Positions 40,988 to 50,937 of a stretch of DNA of 64,000 nucleotides are shown here, piece by piece; position 1 is the stretch's first letter, and each line of letters opens with the position of its first letter. A model generated the notes under the pieces. It ran no database searches and was not told the DNA's origin. It worked only from the letters and a program-made list of their open reading frames with translations. Both the position numbers and the translations under genes were made by a program. This DNA comes from SAR202 cluster bacterium bin127 (lineage in GTDB: Bacteria; Chloroflexota; Dehalococcoidia; Lucifugimonadales; Lucifugimonadaceae). The stretch is taken from positions 124,001 through 188,000 of the forward strand of contig MPNN01000003.1 of the NCBI GenBank assembly GCA_002239045.1, written 5' to 3'.

Positions 40988-41821
40988 TCAATCGACGGCG
41001 TCGCCGTAGCGTTGCCTCAAGGCCTCGCGACTTCGTAGGATCACGCCGTAACTGTCTGGCGCCTTTCCGACCTCCAACGTAGCGAACTCGATGTTCATAT
41101 CGCTTGAGATCAGCGGCGCCATTTCGTCCAGATCCAGCGTGCCGGTCCCAATCTCTTCGTGATCCACGCCATCAATCGCATCGTTAAGGTGAAGGTGGCG
41201 GATACGGTCGCCTAACACGTTGATTGCTTCTGACAAACCATCGCCAATGATGCAATGACCGACGTCGAGCACGACCCCGACGTTGTCACTATCTGCGTCG
41301 TCGATAACCGACGCCAGATCTTCGTACGAACTTAGGACGTATCCCGGATCGTGTTTCAGGTTTTCGACGCAGATCGTAATCCCTAGCTTTTCGGCGGTCG
41401 GCGCGGCACTTCGCACGAATCTCTTGAGATTTCGTACCGCTTCGCGCCGAATTAGCTCAGAACCGTCCTCAGGGCGCGCAAGTGTGGGAACGTCGATTTT
41501 CCCTGGATGCAACACGATTACTCGACCGCCTAATCGCTGCACCATCTCCAAGTTGCGTTCGAAACTCGCTAGAGTGTCGCGCCAAACGCTGGTTCGATGG
41601 GATCCCGGCAACGCACCGTGAAGGTAGTGCTGATTGAACGTGATGCCGTTCGATTCAGACACCCTCTCCAGATATCGAAGATCCTCTTCCGACAGCATCT
41701 CTGCGCTGTGGAACTTGCCCATTAGCTCAACTACTTGGAAACTGTGCTCGATCGCAAAATCGACCATCGTGTTCAATGGTTGATCGTCCTGGATGAGTGA
41801 AACGACAGCTAACTTGGGCAT
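40988..41821 (-). CDS. Sugar-phosphate isomerase/epimerase-like TIM barrel
   Basis: 277 aa, Xylose isomerase-like AP endonuclease 2 superfamily. Metal ligands are likely in VENLKHDP (Glu), VVLDVGHC (Asp, His), LHLNDAIDG (His) and the final ATLEV (Glu). The family acts on sugars, sugar phosphates and inositol derivatives or on abasic DNA. It is convergent with the siroheme reductase (22 bp apart). Substrate unknown. Confidence 0.85.
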   Translation of the reverse strand: MPKLAVVSLIQDDQPLNTMVDFAIEHSFQVVELMGKFHSAEMLSEEDLRYLERVSESNGITFNQHYLHGALPGSHRTSVWRDTLASFERNLEMVQRLGGRVIVLHPGKIDVPTLARPEDGSELIRREAVRNLKRFVRSAAPTAEKLGITICVENLKHDPGYVLSSYEDLASVIDDADSDNVGVVLDVGHCIIGDGLSEAINVLGDRIRHLHLNDAIDGVDHEEIGTGTLDLDEMAPLISSDMNIEFATLEVGKAPDSYGVILRSREALRQRYGDAVD

Positions 41822-42009
41822 GTGTAGTCCTTTAATTTACGTGGTACGTTGCAGTTGCGGGACCCGTCGATCCGTGTCCACTGTTGAGTTTACGAACCGG
41901 TCGTCAAAATATCGAAACACTCATGGTTTTCTATACTTCAGATGTCATGATTTCGCTCGACGTTGTCGTCCAGAATCTCGACCCAAACCTCAGATCAGAC
42001 TAATCAACC

Positions 42010-42690
42010 ATGTCAAACATCGAATACGGCGACTACGTGAAATTTTCATTCTTCAAAGCACGTCCGTCTTGGCGTCTACTTGAACCGAGCGGGAAAGCCC
42101 AGCTGAGTGAAGAGTTAGTCTCCGCGATTCAAGAAGCCGGCAAGGAAACGGGATCGCCGCTATCGAGCTTCAGCGCGGTCGGAACTCGCTCTGACGTCGA
42201 CTTGCTGCTGTTTCAGAGTGCGCCCAGCATCGAGGCCTTTCACTCGACCGCGGTTGCGATCAACCGCACCGAGGCAGCCGCCCATTTTGACCAACCTCAC
42301 TCCTATCTCTCACTCCGCCGCAAGACGAGATACAAACACGGTGGAGGTAATCCCGAGGTTGAACGAAAAGACAAGCGATATTTCATCGTCTATCCGATGA
42401 CCAAAACTCGCCCATGGTATGGTCTGTCGCTTGAAGATCGGCAACAGATGATGAACGATCACTTTCGGATCGGACACGGTTACCCGGGGGTCACGATCAA
42501 CACCACGTACTCGTTTGGTATTGACGACCCGGAATTCGTCGTGGCGTTTGAGACCGACGATCCCTCGGAGTTCGTGTCCTTGGTAATGGATCTGAGAGAA
42601 GTGCCGGGTTCCCAGTTCACTGCATCGGAGACACCGATCTTCACAACATTGCGAATGCCGTTGCCGGAAGCACTCCAAGCGATCGGCTGA
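42010..42690 (+). CDS. Chlorite dismutase-like heme protein, possibly coproheme decarboxylase HemQ/ChdC
   Basis: 226 aa. The second half matches the Cld/HemQ fold: the YPMTKTRPWY segment with a Tyr at the reactive position, RQQMMNDHFRIGHGY with the expected proximal His, and the SFGIDDPEFVVAFETDD strand. In Firmicute HemQ the distal residue is Gln; here the aligned position is Ile (VTINTTYSFG), and true chlorite dismutases have Arg. So this is not a chlorite dismutase and is closest to HemQ/ChdC-type. It precedes ferredoxin and HesB-like genes, consistent with iron/heme metabolism. Confidence 0.82.
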   Translation: MSNIEYGDYVKFSFFKARPSWRLLEPSGKAQLSEELVSAIQEAGKETGSPLSSFSAVGTRSDVDLLLFQSAPSIEAFHSTAVAINRTEAAAHFDQPHSYLSLRRKTRYKHGGGNPEVERKDKRYFIVYPMTKTRPWYGLSLEDRQQMMNDHFRIGHGYPGVTINTTYSFGIDDPEFVVAFETDDPSEFVSLVMDLREVPGSQFTASETPIFTTLRMPLPEALQAIG

Positions 42691-42767
42691 TACGGCACGA
42701 TGCCTATTGCCGTGGCACACTTTGCTCCGGCGACCGAAAATCGCCAGGCAACGCGTCGCGAAAGCGG

Positions 42768-43034
42768 TTAAGTGTTGCTACCCGGCTCGGAGCTGTCGTA
42801 GTCGTAGTCGTAGTTGAGAGCGATGAACTCTTGCTCGTCGTCTGGCACCTGGTCTTCAGGGAAGATCGCGTTCTCAGGGCAAACAGGTTCACATGCGGCG
42901 CAATCGATGCATTCATCGGGGTTGATGTAGAGCATGTTGTCGCCGGGCTTCGAGTAGATGCAATCCACTGGGCAGACGTCTACACACGAACCGTCCATGA
43001 CGTCTACGCAGCCTTTCGAGATTATGTATGTCAC
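42768..43034 (-). CDS. fdxA: 7Fe ferredoxin ([3Fe-4S]/[4Fe-4S])
   Basis: 88 aa. Cysteines at 9, 17, 21 and 25 and at 42, 45, 48 and 52 match the 7Fe pattern of Azotobacter FdI in spacing. CP follows two of them. The acidic C-terminus (DYDYDSSEP) is ordinary. GTG start at 43034 has GGGAG 11 nt upstream. Likely donor for nearby redox enzymes; the partner is inferred, not shown. Confidence 0.93.
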   Translation of the reverse strand: MTYIISKGCVDVMDGSCVDVCPVDCIYSKPGDNMLYINPDECIDCAACEPVCPENAIFPEDQVPDDEQEFIALNYDYDYDSSEPGSNT

Positions 43035-43118
43035 CGTCTGTTTGCTCCCGTGACTGTAACGGCGGACGGATCGGATTGATCACCGCCGAGATTTAGAGAC
43101 CGCGTTTGGCGGTTCATG

Positions 43119-43487
43119 TTATCCGCCGCAACCACAGCCACCACCGCCGCAGGCGCAACCGCCGGCGAAGTTGGGGTTCGAAATCACGAAACCCGATCGC
43201 TGGAAGCCTTCGACGTAGTCGATGCTTGAACCAGTAATTAACGAGATGCTACCTTCGTCGACGAGGGCTTTTACGGAACCGCCCTCAATTGAAGTGTCAT
43301 CGTCTCCGACTTCGTCTTCAAGTCCGAACGCATATTCGACGCCACCTTGAGGTGTGGCAGATGCGGAGATTCGAAGGTATGAGTCGGATGCATCCTGTTC
43401 CGCCATCACTTCGACCAGCTTGTCAAGTGCGGCCGGTGTGAACGACAGAATGGCGGCGCTTTGGGCGGCACTTTGCTCGTTAATCAT
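43119..43487 (-). CDS. HesB/IscA-family A-type iron-sulfur carrier, atypical Cys
   Basis: 122 aa. Typical A-type carriers have one Cys about 65 residues before a C-terminal CGCG-type pair. Here the C-terminal motif is NPNFAGGCACGGGGCGCGG, with two extra Cys, while the first Cys position (after the beta turn) is empty. The fold segments (ALDKLVEVM; YAFGLED; GSSIDYVEGFQRSGFVISNP) are right. Cluster carriage with changed ligands is a plausible but untested role. Confidence 0.85.
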   Translation of the reverse strand: MINEQSAAQSAAILSFTPAALDKLVEVMAEQDASDSYLRISASATPQGGVEYAFGLEDEVGDDDTSIEGGSVKALVDEGSISLITGSSIDYVEGFQRSGFVISNPNFAGGCACGGGGCGCGG

Positions 43488-43883
43488 GCTTCCTAATCTC
43501 CGTTGCGATTATCCATTTGCAAAACCACTATCGGGTATGCTCCGCTTGGCGCTCGGAACTGGTGCGGATCCGATCCAGTTGTTAGCCGAAACACCTCGCG
43601 GTTAAAATTGTAATGCAACCGTTACACGAGTTGCGCAGGTTCGTCGAGCCAACGCGCCGATGACGATGAATTTCTGGATGAGCACGGGAGGGGGTGGATT
43701 TCTACGTTATCGCGCTATATAATTGAGCTTTGTGTTACGTTATCGTATCCATGGGTTGATCTGACATCGGGTTCTGTCAGTCGCGCGCCGAAATTCGAAA
43801 TCGTGCGATTGCCATCGCAGCATGATGCGACACATCAACCGGCCAATTGAGGGCAATTCCACTGGTAAAGGAGCAAACGCTGG
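43488..43883. other. Divergent intergenic region between HesB-like and Lrp genes
   Basis: About 400 bp without a convincing gene. A TATAAT at 43718-43723 lies 160 bp before the Lrp-type regulator start but its -35 is poor. GC content dips around 43600-43760. It should carry promoters for both flanking genes; I saw no strong inverted repeat that would mark an autoregulator site. Confidence 0.35.
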
Positions 43884-44330
43884 ATGGACACAATCGATCG
43901 TCAAATAATCGCTGCATTAAATGAAGATGGCCGAGCCGCCAACGCGAAAATAGCAAAACGCGTCAAGGTGAGCGAAGGGACTGTACGGCGGAGGCTCAAA
44001 AAACTGACCGGCGACAAGACGATCAATATCGTGACCGTTCAAGACCCACAGAAGATGGGTTACCAGTCTGAAGTCTTGATCGGCATGCAAGTCGAACCCG
44101 ACATGCTCGAAGAAGTTGCGTCGCGGATGGCCGAGTTCAAATACACCACATTGGTCAGCATTACCACCGGCACCTACGATGTCTTCGCATGGGCGACTTT
44201 GCCCAACGCTGAGAAACTCGGCGAGTTCATTCGAGACCATGTTGGCAAGACGCCAGGTGTTCAGAGGACCGAAACGTTCGTTTCTCTGGGCGTTCGCAAG
44301 CGAACCTACAGCCTTCCGGTCGATGGCTAA
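43884..44330 (+). CDS. Lrp/AsnC-family transcriptional regulator
   Basis: 148 aa. N-terminal winged helix-turn-helix (MDTIDRQIIAALNEDGRAANAKIAKRV, about 1-60) followed by the RAM ligand-binding domain (about 65-145; LVSITTGTYDVFAWA). Such proteins sense amino acids. ATG at 43884 has AAAGGAGC upstream. The next gene is bioY, 48 bp away, so a control link is possible but there is no evidence in the sequence. Confidence 0.92.
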   Translation: MDTIDRQIIAALNEDGRAANAKIAKRVKVSEGTVRRRLKKLTGDKTINIVTVQDPQKMGYQSEVLIGMQVEPDMLEEVASRMAEFKYTTLVSITTGTYDVFAWATLPNAEKLGEFIRDHVGKTPGVQRTETFVSLGVRKRTYSLPVDG

Positions 44331-44378
44331 CCTCGATGCAGTCCGGTCGACTCTTCCGGCAGAGTAGATAATAGACGA

Positions 44379-45041
44379 ATGCACACGCCGTCAGTCGCCC
44401 AACCCACCGCGATCGAACGGTCGCTATCCCTGAAACGTAGCCCGTCACTATTCGATTCGCTGTTCCCAGATGCGAAGCTCGTTCATCGCATCGCCGCAGC
44501 GGTGGCAATTGTTGCATTCATCGTAGTTTGCAGCAAGATCAGGTTCTATCTCCCAGGTAATCCGACGCCCTTGACTCTTCAGACTTTGGCGATTCTGACC
44601 GCGGCTGGCGTGATGGGATTCCGATGGGGACTCATCTCCGTTTCCGGTTACCTTGTGATCGGGGCACTAGGATTCCTCGCGTTCGCCAATCAACCGTGGG
44701 GGTTTACGACTCCAGCGGCAGGATGGGAGTACGTTACTGGGCTAACTGGCGGCTATCTCATCGGCTTTTTGCTCATGACCGGAATTGCCGGAGCTCTCAG
44801 CCAGTACGGACTTAGTCGTTCCAACTCTCTTTGGGCCACTGTCATCGCTGGAATTGCCCTGTATGTACCGGCACTCGTGTGGTTGGCCGTCGGAGATTTC
44901 GGCTGGCCCTCCGAAGGTAAATTGTTGATGGATGGGATGTACGTCTACCTGCCAGGTGATTTCTTGAAGGCCGTCGGTGCCTCTCTGTTGATCACCGGGT
45001 TGTGGAAACTGGCTGATAATCGACTGTCTGGCCGGGAATAG
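44379..45041 (+). CDS. bioY: Biotin transporter BioY
   Basis: 220 aa. S-component of an ECF biotin importer. About six hydrophobic segments and the BioY signature PTPLTLQTLAILTAAGVMGFRWG and GGYLIGFLL are visible. Residues 1-35 are an N-terminal extension. No ECF ATPase or EcfT is in the window, though some BioYs work alone. Biotin is needed for the fused acetyl-CoA carboxylase (20 kb away). Confidence 0.92.
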   Translation: MHTPSVAQPTAIERSLSLKRSPSLFDSLFPDAKLVHRIAAAVAIVAFIVVCSKIRFYLPGNPTPLTLQTLAILTAAGVMGFRWGLISVSGYLVIGALGFLAFANQPWGFTTPAAGWEYVTGLTGGYLIGFLLMTGIAGALSQYGLSRSNSLWATVIAGIALYVPALVWLAVGDFGWPSEGKLLMDGMYVYLPGDFLKAVGASLLITGLWKLADNRLSGRE

Positions 45042-45181
45042 TCAAGCTCCTAAACTTGAATTGCCTGTCCAGACGAAGTCCAAGTCCGCAGTGACAATTC
45101 CGACGTTGCGCTGAACGTGCTGCTCGAACACTCGACCGCATAATCATCGACTCCCATCATCCATTCAACCCAGGATTCCAC

Positions 45182-46978
45182 ATGTATAAAGACACGGATT
45201 GCGGCGCACCGCGCGCTTCTGACATCGGCAACGAAATCAACGTTGCCGGTTGGGTTCACCGTCGCAGAGACCACGGAAACCTAATATTCGTCGATCTCCG
45301 CGATCGCACAGGATTGCTGCAGGTGGTGTTCAACCCGGAGATCGCACCGGACGCGCATCGTCTCGCTGAAGGCATGCGAAGCGAGTGGGTGATACAGGCC
45401 CGCGGCACGGTCAGAGCGAGGTTGCCGGGAGCAGCAAACCCAAACCTGGATACTGGTGAGATCGAGTTGATCGTCAGCGATTCGACCGTGTTGAACCGCT
45501 CTATGACACCGCCGTTCGAGGTTGAGGATGATACTGATGCGGACGAGTCGACTCGATTGGCGTTTCGATATATCGACATCCGTCGACCCGAAATGTTGGA
45601 AAGGCTGCAGCTGCGTCATCGCGTGACGCATCTGATTTGGGATCACCTTACTCAGCATGGTTTCACGCAGGTTGAAACTCCGATCCTGATCAAATCGACT
45701 CCCGAAGGTGCCCGTGACTACGTGGTTCCGTCGCGAGTGCGACCGGGTTCCTTCTACGCATTGCCTCAGTCACCGCAACAGATGAAGCAGATTTTGATGG
45801 TGTCTGGCGTAGAGCGGTATTTCCAGATCGCCAAGTGTTTCCGTGACGAAGATCTTCGGGCTGACCGACAACCTGAGCACACGCAACTCGACCTTGAAAT
45901 GAGCTTTGTGCATCAGCAGGATGTGATGGATTTGGTGGAGGGATTGTATGCACGCATCGTCAAAGAGGTACGCCCTAGTGCGCGGTTGGAGACTCCGTTT
46001 GCCAAGCTTACGTACGACGACGCGATCGAGCGATATGGATCCGATAAACCAGACACTCGGTACGGGTTGGAGATGTGCACGATCACAGATATCGCCGCCA
46101 AGTCCGACGCCCGTGTGTTCCAAGCTGTGGCCGGCTCGGGTGGTGCAATTCGCGCGTTCGTGGCTCCGGGATGCGCAGACTACACCCGACGACAGACGGA
46201 CCAGCTGATCGACGTCGCGCGGGCCGCTGGAGCGCAAGGCCTTGTCTACATCGGCATCGATGAGTCGGCAGCATCGATCGACGCGATAGAGGATGCCCAC
46301 ATTCGATCGCCCTTGAAGAACTACATGTCTCTGGAAATCGTAAGGGAAATCGCTTCAACTGCTGGAGCTTCGCCTGGCGACTTGGTGCTTATCGTTGCCG
46401 GCAGGCAAACGGTGGCGAACAATGCACTGTCTGCGCTTCGCACGGAGATGGCGGAACGGTTGGATCTCATTGATCCCAACGTGTTCAAATTCGCGTGGAT
46501 TTTCGATTTCCCACTTTTCGATTGGGATGACGACTCTGAAACTTGGTCGCCGGCACACCACGTGTTCTCGGCACCCAAGCAGGAGCACATTCCGTTTATT
46601 GAAAGCGAACCGGGACGCGTATATGCAGACCTATTCGACCTGACGTGCAATGGAGTCGAATTAGGTAGTGGAAGCATCAGGATCCACGATCCCGAGGTTC
46701 AGATGAAGGTTTTCAATGTGATTGGTTACCCAGACCACGAGATTGAAGAGCGATTCGGGCATCTCTTAAAGGCGTTCCGATATGGTGCGCCACCCCACGG
46801 TGGAATGGGACTGGGTCTCGACCGAATAACCGCGATGCTTGCGGGGCAGTCGAACATCAGAGAGGTAATTGCGTTCCCCAAAACTCAATCGGCATGGGAT
46901 CCATTGTTCGACGCACCTTCGTCCATTGCCGCCGAACAACTCGAAGAGTTGCACATTTCGGTCGAAGTCGACGACTGA
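45182..46978 (+). CDS. aspS: Aspartyl-tRNA synthetase, probably non-discriminating
   Basis: 598 aa bacterial type with GAD insertion. The anticodon-binding OB fold has H31 (GWVHRRRDHG) and G83 (RARLPGAANP), the combination reported for the non-discriminating Pseudomonas enzyme that charges both tRNA-Asp and tRNA-Asn; discriminating enzymes have Leu and Lys there. Motif 2 FRDED and motif 3 GLGLDRITAMLAG are normal. Start ATG at 45182. The inference predicts an amidotransferase elsewhere in the genome. Confidence 0.96.
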   Translation: MYKDTDCGAPRASDIGNEINVAGWVHRRRDHGNLIFVDLRDRTGLLQVVFNPEIAPDAHRLAEGMRSEWVIQARGTVRARLPGAANPNLDTGEIELIVSDSTVLNRSMTPPFEVEDDTDADESTRLAFRYIDIRRPEMLERLQLRHRVTHLIWDHLTQHGFTQVETPILIKSTPEGARDYVVPSRVRPGSFYALPQSPQQMKQILMVSGVERYFQIAKCFRDEDLRADRQPEHTQLDLEMSFVHQQDVMDLVEGLYARIVKEVRPSARLETPFAKLTYDDAIERYGSDKPDTRYGLEMCTITDIAAKSDARVFQAVAGSGGAIRAFVAPGCADYTRRQTDQLIDVARAAGAQGLVYIGIDESAASIDAIEDAHIRSPLKNYMSLEIVREIASTAGASPGDLVLIVAGRQTVANNALSALRTEMAERLDLIDPNVFKFAWIFDFPLFDWDDDSETWSPAHHVFSAPKQEHIPFIESEPGRVYADLFDLTCNGVELGSGSIRIHDPEVQMKVFNVIGYPDHEIEERFGHLLKAFRYGAPPHGGMGLGLDRITAMLAGQSNIREVIAFPKTQSAWDPLFDAPSSIAAEQLEELHISVEVDD

Positions 46979-47049
46979 CCTGCCGTCGTTAACGTGCGAA
47001 CGTCGTGGGCCGCCGCGTCCACCGATGGGGCGAATTCGGACGATAAGTT

Positions 47050-47080
47050 AAAATCGAAAGAGTCGTGACGCGTCGATTTT
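47050..47080 (+). terminator. Possible terminator after aspS
   Basis: AAAATCGA and TCGATTTT form an 8-bp AT-rich stem 70 bp after the aspS stop and end in TTTT. The 15-nt loop and low GC make it weak. The same segment could be the -10 region of tig. Confidence 0.3.
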
Positions 47081-47158
47081 GAGATAAATCCCTGTTTGGC
47101 GCGCATCTTGTAGCAAGTTGGCCGCTCCCTTGGCCATCGCGACACGAAAGAGTGCGGA

Positions 47159-48475
47159 TTGAACGTTTCACAAGAAAGCTCAGTAAACGGCGAAATAGTG
47201 CTCCGACTCGAAGTCGAGCCTGAACGCGTCGGGAAGCATATGAACGCCGCGGCACGGCGGGTCGCACAACGAGTAGATATTCCTGGATTCCGCAAAGGCA
47301 AGGCGCCGAGAGCGATCTTGCAGAATTTCGTCGGCAAGGAATATCTTGTCGAAGAAGCCATGGAGTCGTTGGTTCCCGAAGCCGTCGGTGACGCGGTTAA
47401 AGAGCAGGAAATAACGCCGTTCGCTCCACCCAAAGTTGACGTTGAGCAGACCGAACCGACGGTCACTATCCTCGCAACGGTCCCGCTCCAGCCAACGGTT
47501 GTCCTCAGCGATTACCGGTCCGTGCGTTACGACGATCAACCGGATGAGGTTACGGACGAAGCCGTAGACGCACTGTTGATGCAGTTGCGTCGCAGCCAAG
47601 CGTATTCAGTTGCTGCAGAACGCCCGGCCCAGGAGAGCGACATCGTTTCCATCGACATTAAAGTATCGGCGGACGACAAGGTCATATGGGATTTCACCGA
47701 TCGTCAGTTCCAACTCAACTTGGATCTTGAAACGTACGGCGAAGTATTCGTGGGGATGCACCAAGGTGTCATCGGTATGGAGGTCGGAGACGAAAAAGAA
47801 TTTTCGTTTGAGGTTTCGGAAGATCACGAATCGCCGCAATTTGCGGGTACCACGGCTCACGTCGAAGTCACACTAATGGACGTTCGCGAAGAAGTATTGC
47901 CGGAGATGGACGACGCGCTTGCGGTCTCTGCCGGGGTGCCAGAAGTAGAGACTGTGGACCAACTCACTGCACACGTCCGCGACCAACTCGAGCAACGCGC
48001 CGAACAAACATTAGTCAATTCAGTCCAGAGCAAATTCTTCGACGAAGTGGTCGAGGCGTGCGAGTTCACGATATCGCCAATCGTAGTGGAGCATGAAAGC
48101 CAACACGTCTTGGAACGATATGTTCAGCAGCGGCGTTCTATGGCGGCACGAAACGGCCAACAGTTCGCGGTGGACGAACTCACAGAAGAAGATGTGAACG
48201 GCGCCAAGGATTATGCGGAGAGGGAAATCAAGAACGCATTGGTCATTGATGGCTTGATCGAGGCCGAAGCCTTGGAGATTCCTGAGGAAGACATCACATC
48301 CGAAATCGAACGCGCGAACGAGAACGCGACAACGGACGAGCAAAGACTCGAAGACAACGATGAGACGCGTCGTTCAGTGATGAACTATTTGAAACGACAA
48401 CGTACGATTGAGAAAGTCATCACCATGGTGCGGGGATTATCCGAAGACCCACCCGCAGAAGCAGCGAGCGCATAG
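47159..48475 (+). CDS. tig: Trigger factor chaperone
   Basis: 438 aa, TTG start at 47159. Ribosome-bound chaperone and peptidyl-prolyl isomerase. The N-terminal ribosome-binding domain has the signature PGFRKGKAPRAILQNFVG. The FKBP-like middle (about 155-240) and helical C-terminal domain follow. It begins the tig-clpP-clpX group, the conserved order in many bacteria. Confidence 0.96.
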   Translation: MNVSQESSVNGEIVLRLEVEPERVGKHMNAAARRVAQRVDIPGFRKGKAPRAILQNFVGKEYLVEEAMESLVPEAVGDAVKEQEITPFAPPKVDVEQTEPTVTILATVPLQPTVVLSDYRSVRYDDQPDEVTDEAVDALLMQLRRSQAYSVAAERPAQESDIVSIDIKVSADDKVIWDFTDRQFQLNLDLETYGEVFVGMHQGVIGMEVGDEKEFSFEVSEDHESPQFAGTTAHVEVTLMDVREEVLPEMDDALAVSAGVPEVETVDQLTAHVRDQLEQRAEQTLVNSVQSKFFDEVVEACEFTISPIVVEHESQHVLERYVQQRRSMAARNGQQFAVDELTEEDVNGAKDYAEREIKNALVIDGLIEAEALEIPEEDITSEIERANENATTDEQRLEDNDETRRSVMNYLKRQRTIEKVITMVRGLSEDPPAEAASA

Positions 48476-48538
48476 ATAGGCATTCCTATCGATCATCGGT
48501 CAGATCCACACCAAACCTTGAACGGAGACGACAAACGA

Positions 48539-49183
48539 ATGGCACAACTTGAAACCCCGCAGAGCCTCATTCCGATGGTGATTGAGACTGGGACGCGCGG
48601 TGAACGCGCTTACGACATCTATTCCTTATTGTTGAAAGAACGGATCATTTTCCTCGGAACGCCGATCAATTCGCAGGTAGCAAACACTATCGTTGCCCAG
48701 TTGCTGTACCTTGCGGCGGACGATCCTGAGCGGGACATCAACATGTACATCAACTCGCCGGGCGGCTCGGTGTATGACGGCATGGCAATCTACGACACGA
48801 TGCAACTCGTTTCATGCGAAGTCTCAACGATATCCGTCGGATTGTGTGCCAGTTTTGGCACCGTCTTGCTGGCTGCAGGCGCCGCCGGCAAACGGTACGC
48901 GCTTCCCAACGCGACGATCATGATGCACCAGCCTTGGAGTGGCATGCAAGGTCAGGCGTCGGACATCGAAATCCACGCTCGGGAGACCTTGCGCATTCAA
49001 GATAAGCTGCGCCAGATAATCGCCGACCACACGGGTCAGCCTTACGAGCAGGTTGCACGAGACAGCGATCGCGACTTTTGGATGACGGCGGAGCAAGCAG
49101 CTGAGTACGGGTTGGTTGATCAAGTCCATACGGCCACGGAACACCCGCGAGATGCGAGGATTCTTCAAGCCGGGGCAGCATAG
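48539..49183 (+). CDS. clpP: ATP-dependent Clp protease proteolytic subunit
   Basis: 214 aa from ATG 48539 with GGAGA upstream; an ORF start at 48518 adds seven residues and is less likely. Catalytic triad: Ser in [11 protein letters not shown] (usually AASMG), His in IMMHQPWSG and Asp in [12 protein letters not shown]-terminal [13 protein letters not shown] is the typical start of the fold. Forms a double heptamer with ClpX. Confidence 0.97.
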   Translation: MAQLETPQSLIPMVIETGTRGERAYDIYSLLLKERIIFLGTPINSQVANTIVAQLLYLAADDPERDINMYINSPGGSVYDGMAIYDTMQLVSCEVSTISVGLCASFGTVLLAAGAAGKRYALPNATIMMHQPWSGMQGQASDIEIHARETLRIQDKLRQIIADHTGQPYEQVARDSDRDFWMTAEQAAEYGLVDQVHTATEHPRDARILQAGAA

Positions 49184-49244
49184 GCAACTGTGAACTTAGA
49201 TATTCAACAACGGGGCATTGGATAATCGAAATCGGATCGAGCAC

Positions 49245-50606
49245 ATGAACAGCGGCGGCGATAGAACCTCTATCCAAAGAGGACGGGTTCAGAAGCGATG
49301 CTCGTTTTGCAAGAAACAGCAGCAAGAGATCCGTATGCTGATTGCCGGTCCGAACAGCATATTCATTTGCGACGAGTGCGTCGAACGTTGCCGAGGCATA
49401 ATCCGTCAAGCCACGCAAGCTCCAAGATCGGATGACGAGGAAACCAAACCTACCAACGTCTACCCGACCAAACCGGTGGACATCTACGATCAGCTTCAAC
49501 AGTTCGTCATCGGCCAGGAACAGGCCAAGAAGGTCCTCAGCGTCGGCGTCTACAACCACTACAAGCGGGTCTTAGCGAGCCAGAACAACGGTTCCGACGA
49601 TGATGGGATCGAGCTGCAGAAGACCAACATCATGTTGGTCGGTCCTCCGGGCTGCGGGAAGACCTACCTTGCCCAGATCTTGGCGCAGATCCTTAAGGTC
49701 CCTTTCGCGATTGTCGACGCAACCTCCATCACCGAAGCCGGCTACGTCGGTGAAGACGTAGAAAACATCCTCTTACGGCTGCTCCAAGCCGCCGGAGGGG
49801 ACGTTGCGAGGGCTGAGCGGGGGATAATCTACATCGACGAGATAGACAAGATCGCACGCAAGGACGTCAACCCTTCAATCACAAGAGACGTGTCGGGTGA
49901 AGGCGTTCAACAAGCATTGTTGAAAATTCTCGAAGGAAACATCGTTAACGTTCCGCCTCATGGTGGCCGCAAACACCCGCATCAGGAATTCATCCAAGTA
50001 AACACCGAGGACATCTTGTTCATTCTCGGCGGGGCGTTCGACGGCATTGATCAGGTGATCCGTCGGCGGGAAAGGCGTTCTCGTGAAGGAACCGGCATGG
50101 GTTTCAGGACCAACGCCATCGTAGACGCATACGCGTCGTTGCCAGATCGCCATTTCGGTTCCGGTCGGGACCTAACTGACGTTTCACCGGAAGACCTCCG
50201 CAACTACGGCTTCATACCGGAATTCATCGGCCGAATCCCCGTGGTCGTCGGTTTGTCAGACTTGACACTTGATCAATTGGTCAAGGTATTGGTCGAGCCC
50301 AAGAACTCAATCGTTTCGCAATACGAGAAGTTGCTAGGCCTCGACGACGTGCATCTTGAATTCACAGAAGACGCGATGGTCGCCATCGCCGAATACGCCC
50401 AAGCCCGAGGGATGGGCGCTCGCGGTTTACGGGCGATCGTTGAGGACGTTTTAATGGAAGCCATGTACGCTTTGCCGTCTTGTCCTGACGCGTCAAAATG
50501 CATCGTCACAAAAGAAACGATCGTTAGTGGCGCACGACCCAACATCGTCGATAACCAAGGGAATTCGATAGACCCCGACATTGACGCAGTTTCACAAGCA
50601 GCATAG
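49245..50606 (+). CDS. clpX: Clp protease ATPase subunit ClpX
   Basis: 453 aa from ATG 49245 (a TTG at 49218 is possible). An N-terminal zinc domain (CSFC...CDEC), Walker A GPPGCGKT, Walker [12 protein letters not shown], sensor regions and the IGF-type substrate loop region (around [14 protein letters not shown]) are in place. Unfolds substrates and feeds ClpP. The Walker A is GPPGCGKT instead of GPTGSGKT. Confidence 0.97.
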   Translation: MNSGGDRTSIQRGRVQKRCSFCKKQQQEIRMLIAGPNSIFICDECVERCRGIIRQATQAPRSDDEETKPTNVYPTKPVDIYDQLQQFVIGQEQAKKVLSVGVYNHYKRVLASQNNGSDDDGIELQKTNIMLVGPPGCGKTYLAQILAQILKVPFAIVDATSITEAGYVGEDVENILLRLLQAAGGDVARAERGIIYIDEIDKIARKDVNPSITRDVSGEGVQQALLKILEGNIVNVPPHGGRKHPHQEFIQVNTEDILFILGGAFDGIDQVIRRRERRSREGTGMGFRTNAIVDAYASLPDRHFGSGRDLTDVSPEDLRNYGFIPEFIGRIPVVVGLSDLTLDQLVKVLVEPKNSIVSQYEKLLGLDDVHLEFTEDAMVAIAEYAQARGMGARGLRAIVEDVLMEAMYALPSCPDASKCIVTKETIVSGARPNIVDNQGNSIDPDIDAVSQAA

Positions 50607-50659
50607 TTCAGTCAACCCGACGCCGGTTCGAATCACCTTCCGCGTCGGCTAATCATAGG

Positions 50660-50866
50660 ATGCCGATCCAAGTCACGCTCAACGGCCGAGAACTCGAACT
50701 TCACGAGTCGATTTCACTTGCGGATTATCTCGACGATAAAGGGCTTGCCGGCCGCCGCCTCGCTGTTGCTCACAACGGAAACGTGATCCCTCGAGACGAC
50801 TACGGCGACGTCACGATAGACGACGGCGACACTTTAGAAATCGTTAGGCCTGTCGGCGGCGGTTGA
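50660..50866 (+). CDS. thiS: ThiS/MoaD-like sulfur carrier protein
   Basis: 68 aa beta-grasp protein ending in VGGG. The C-terminal GG would be adenylated and thiocarboxylated by a ThiF/MoeB partner. The sequence pattern (MPIQVTLNGRELEL...DGDTLEIVRPVGGG) fits ThiS, the sulfur donor for the thiazole of thiamine. There is no ThiF, ThiG or ThiH in the window. It follows clpX by 53 bp. Confidence 0.85.
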   Translation: MPIQVTLNGRELELHESISLADYLDDKGLAGRRLAVAHNGNVIPRDDYGDVTIDDGDTLEIVRPVGGG

Positions 50867-50937
50867 ACGCCACACTGCGTGACTCGATGTCTAAATACGT
50901 AGCCCGCAAACGTGCCCCATCCGGTAAGTCGCGGCGC

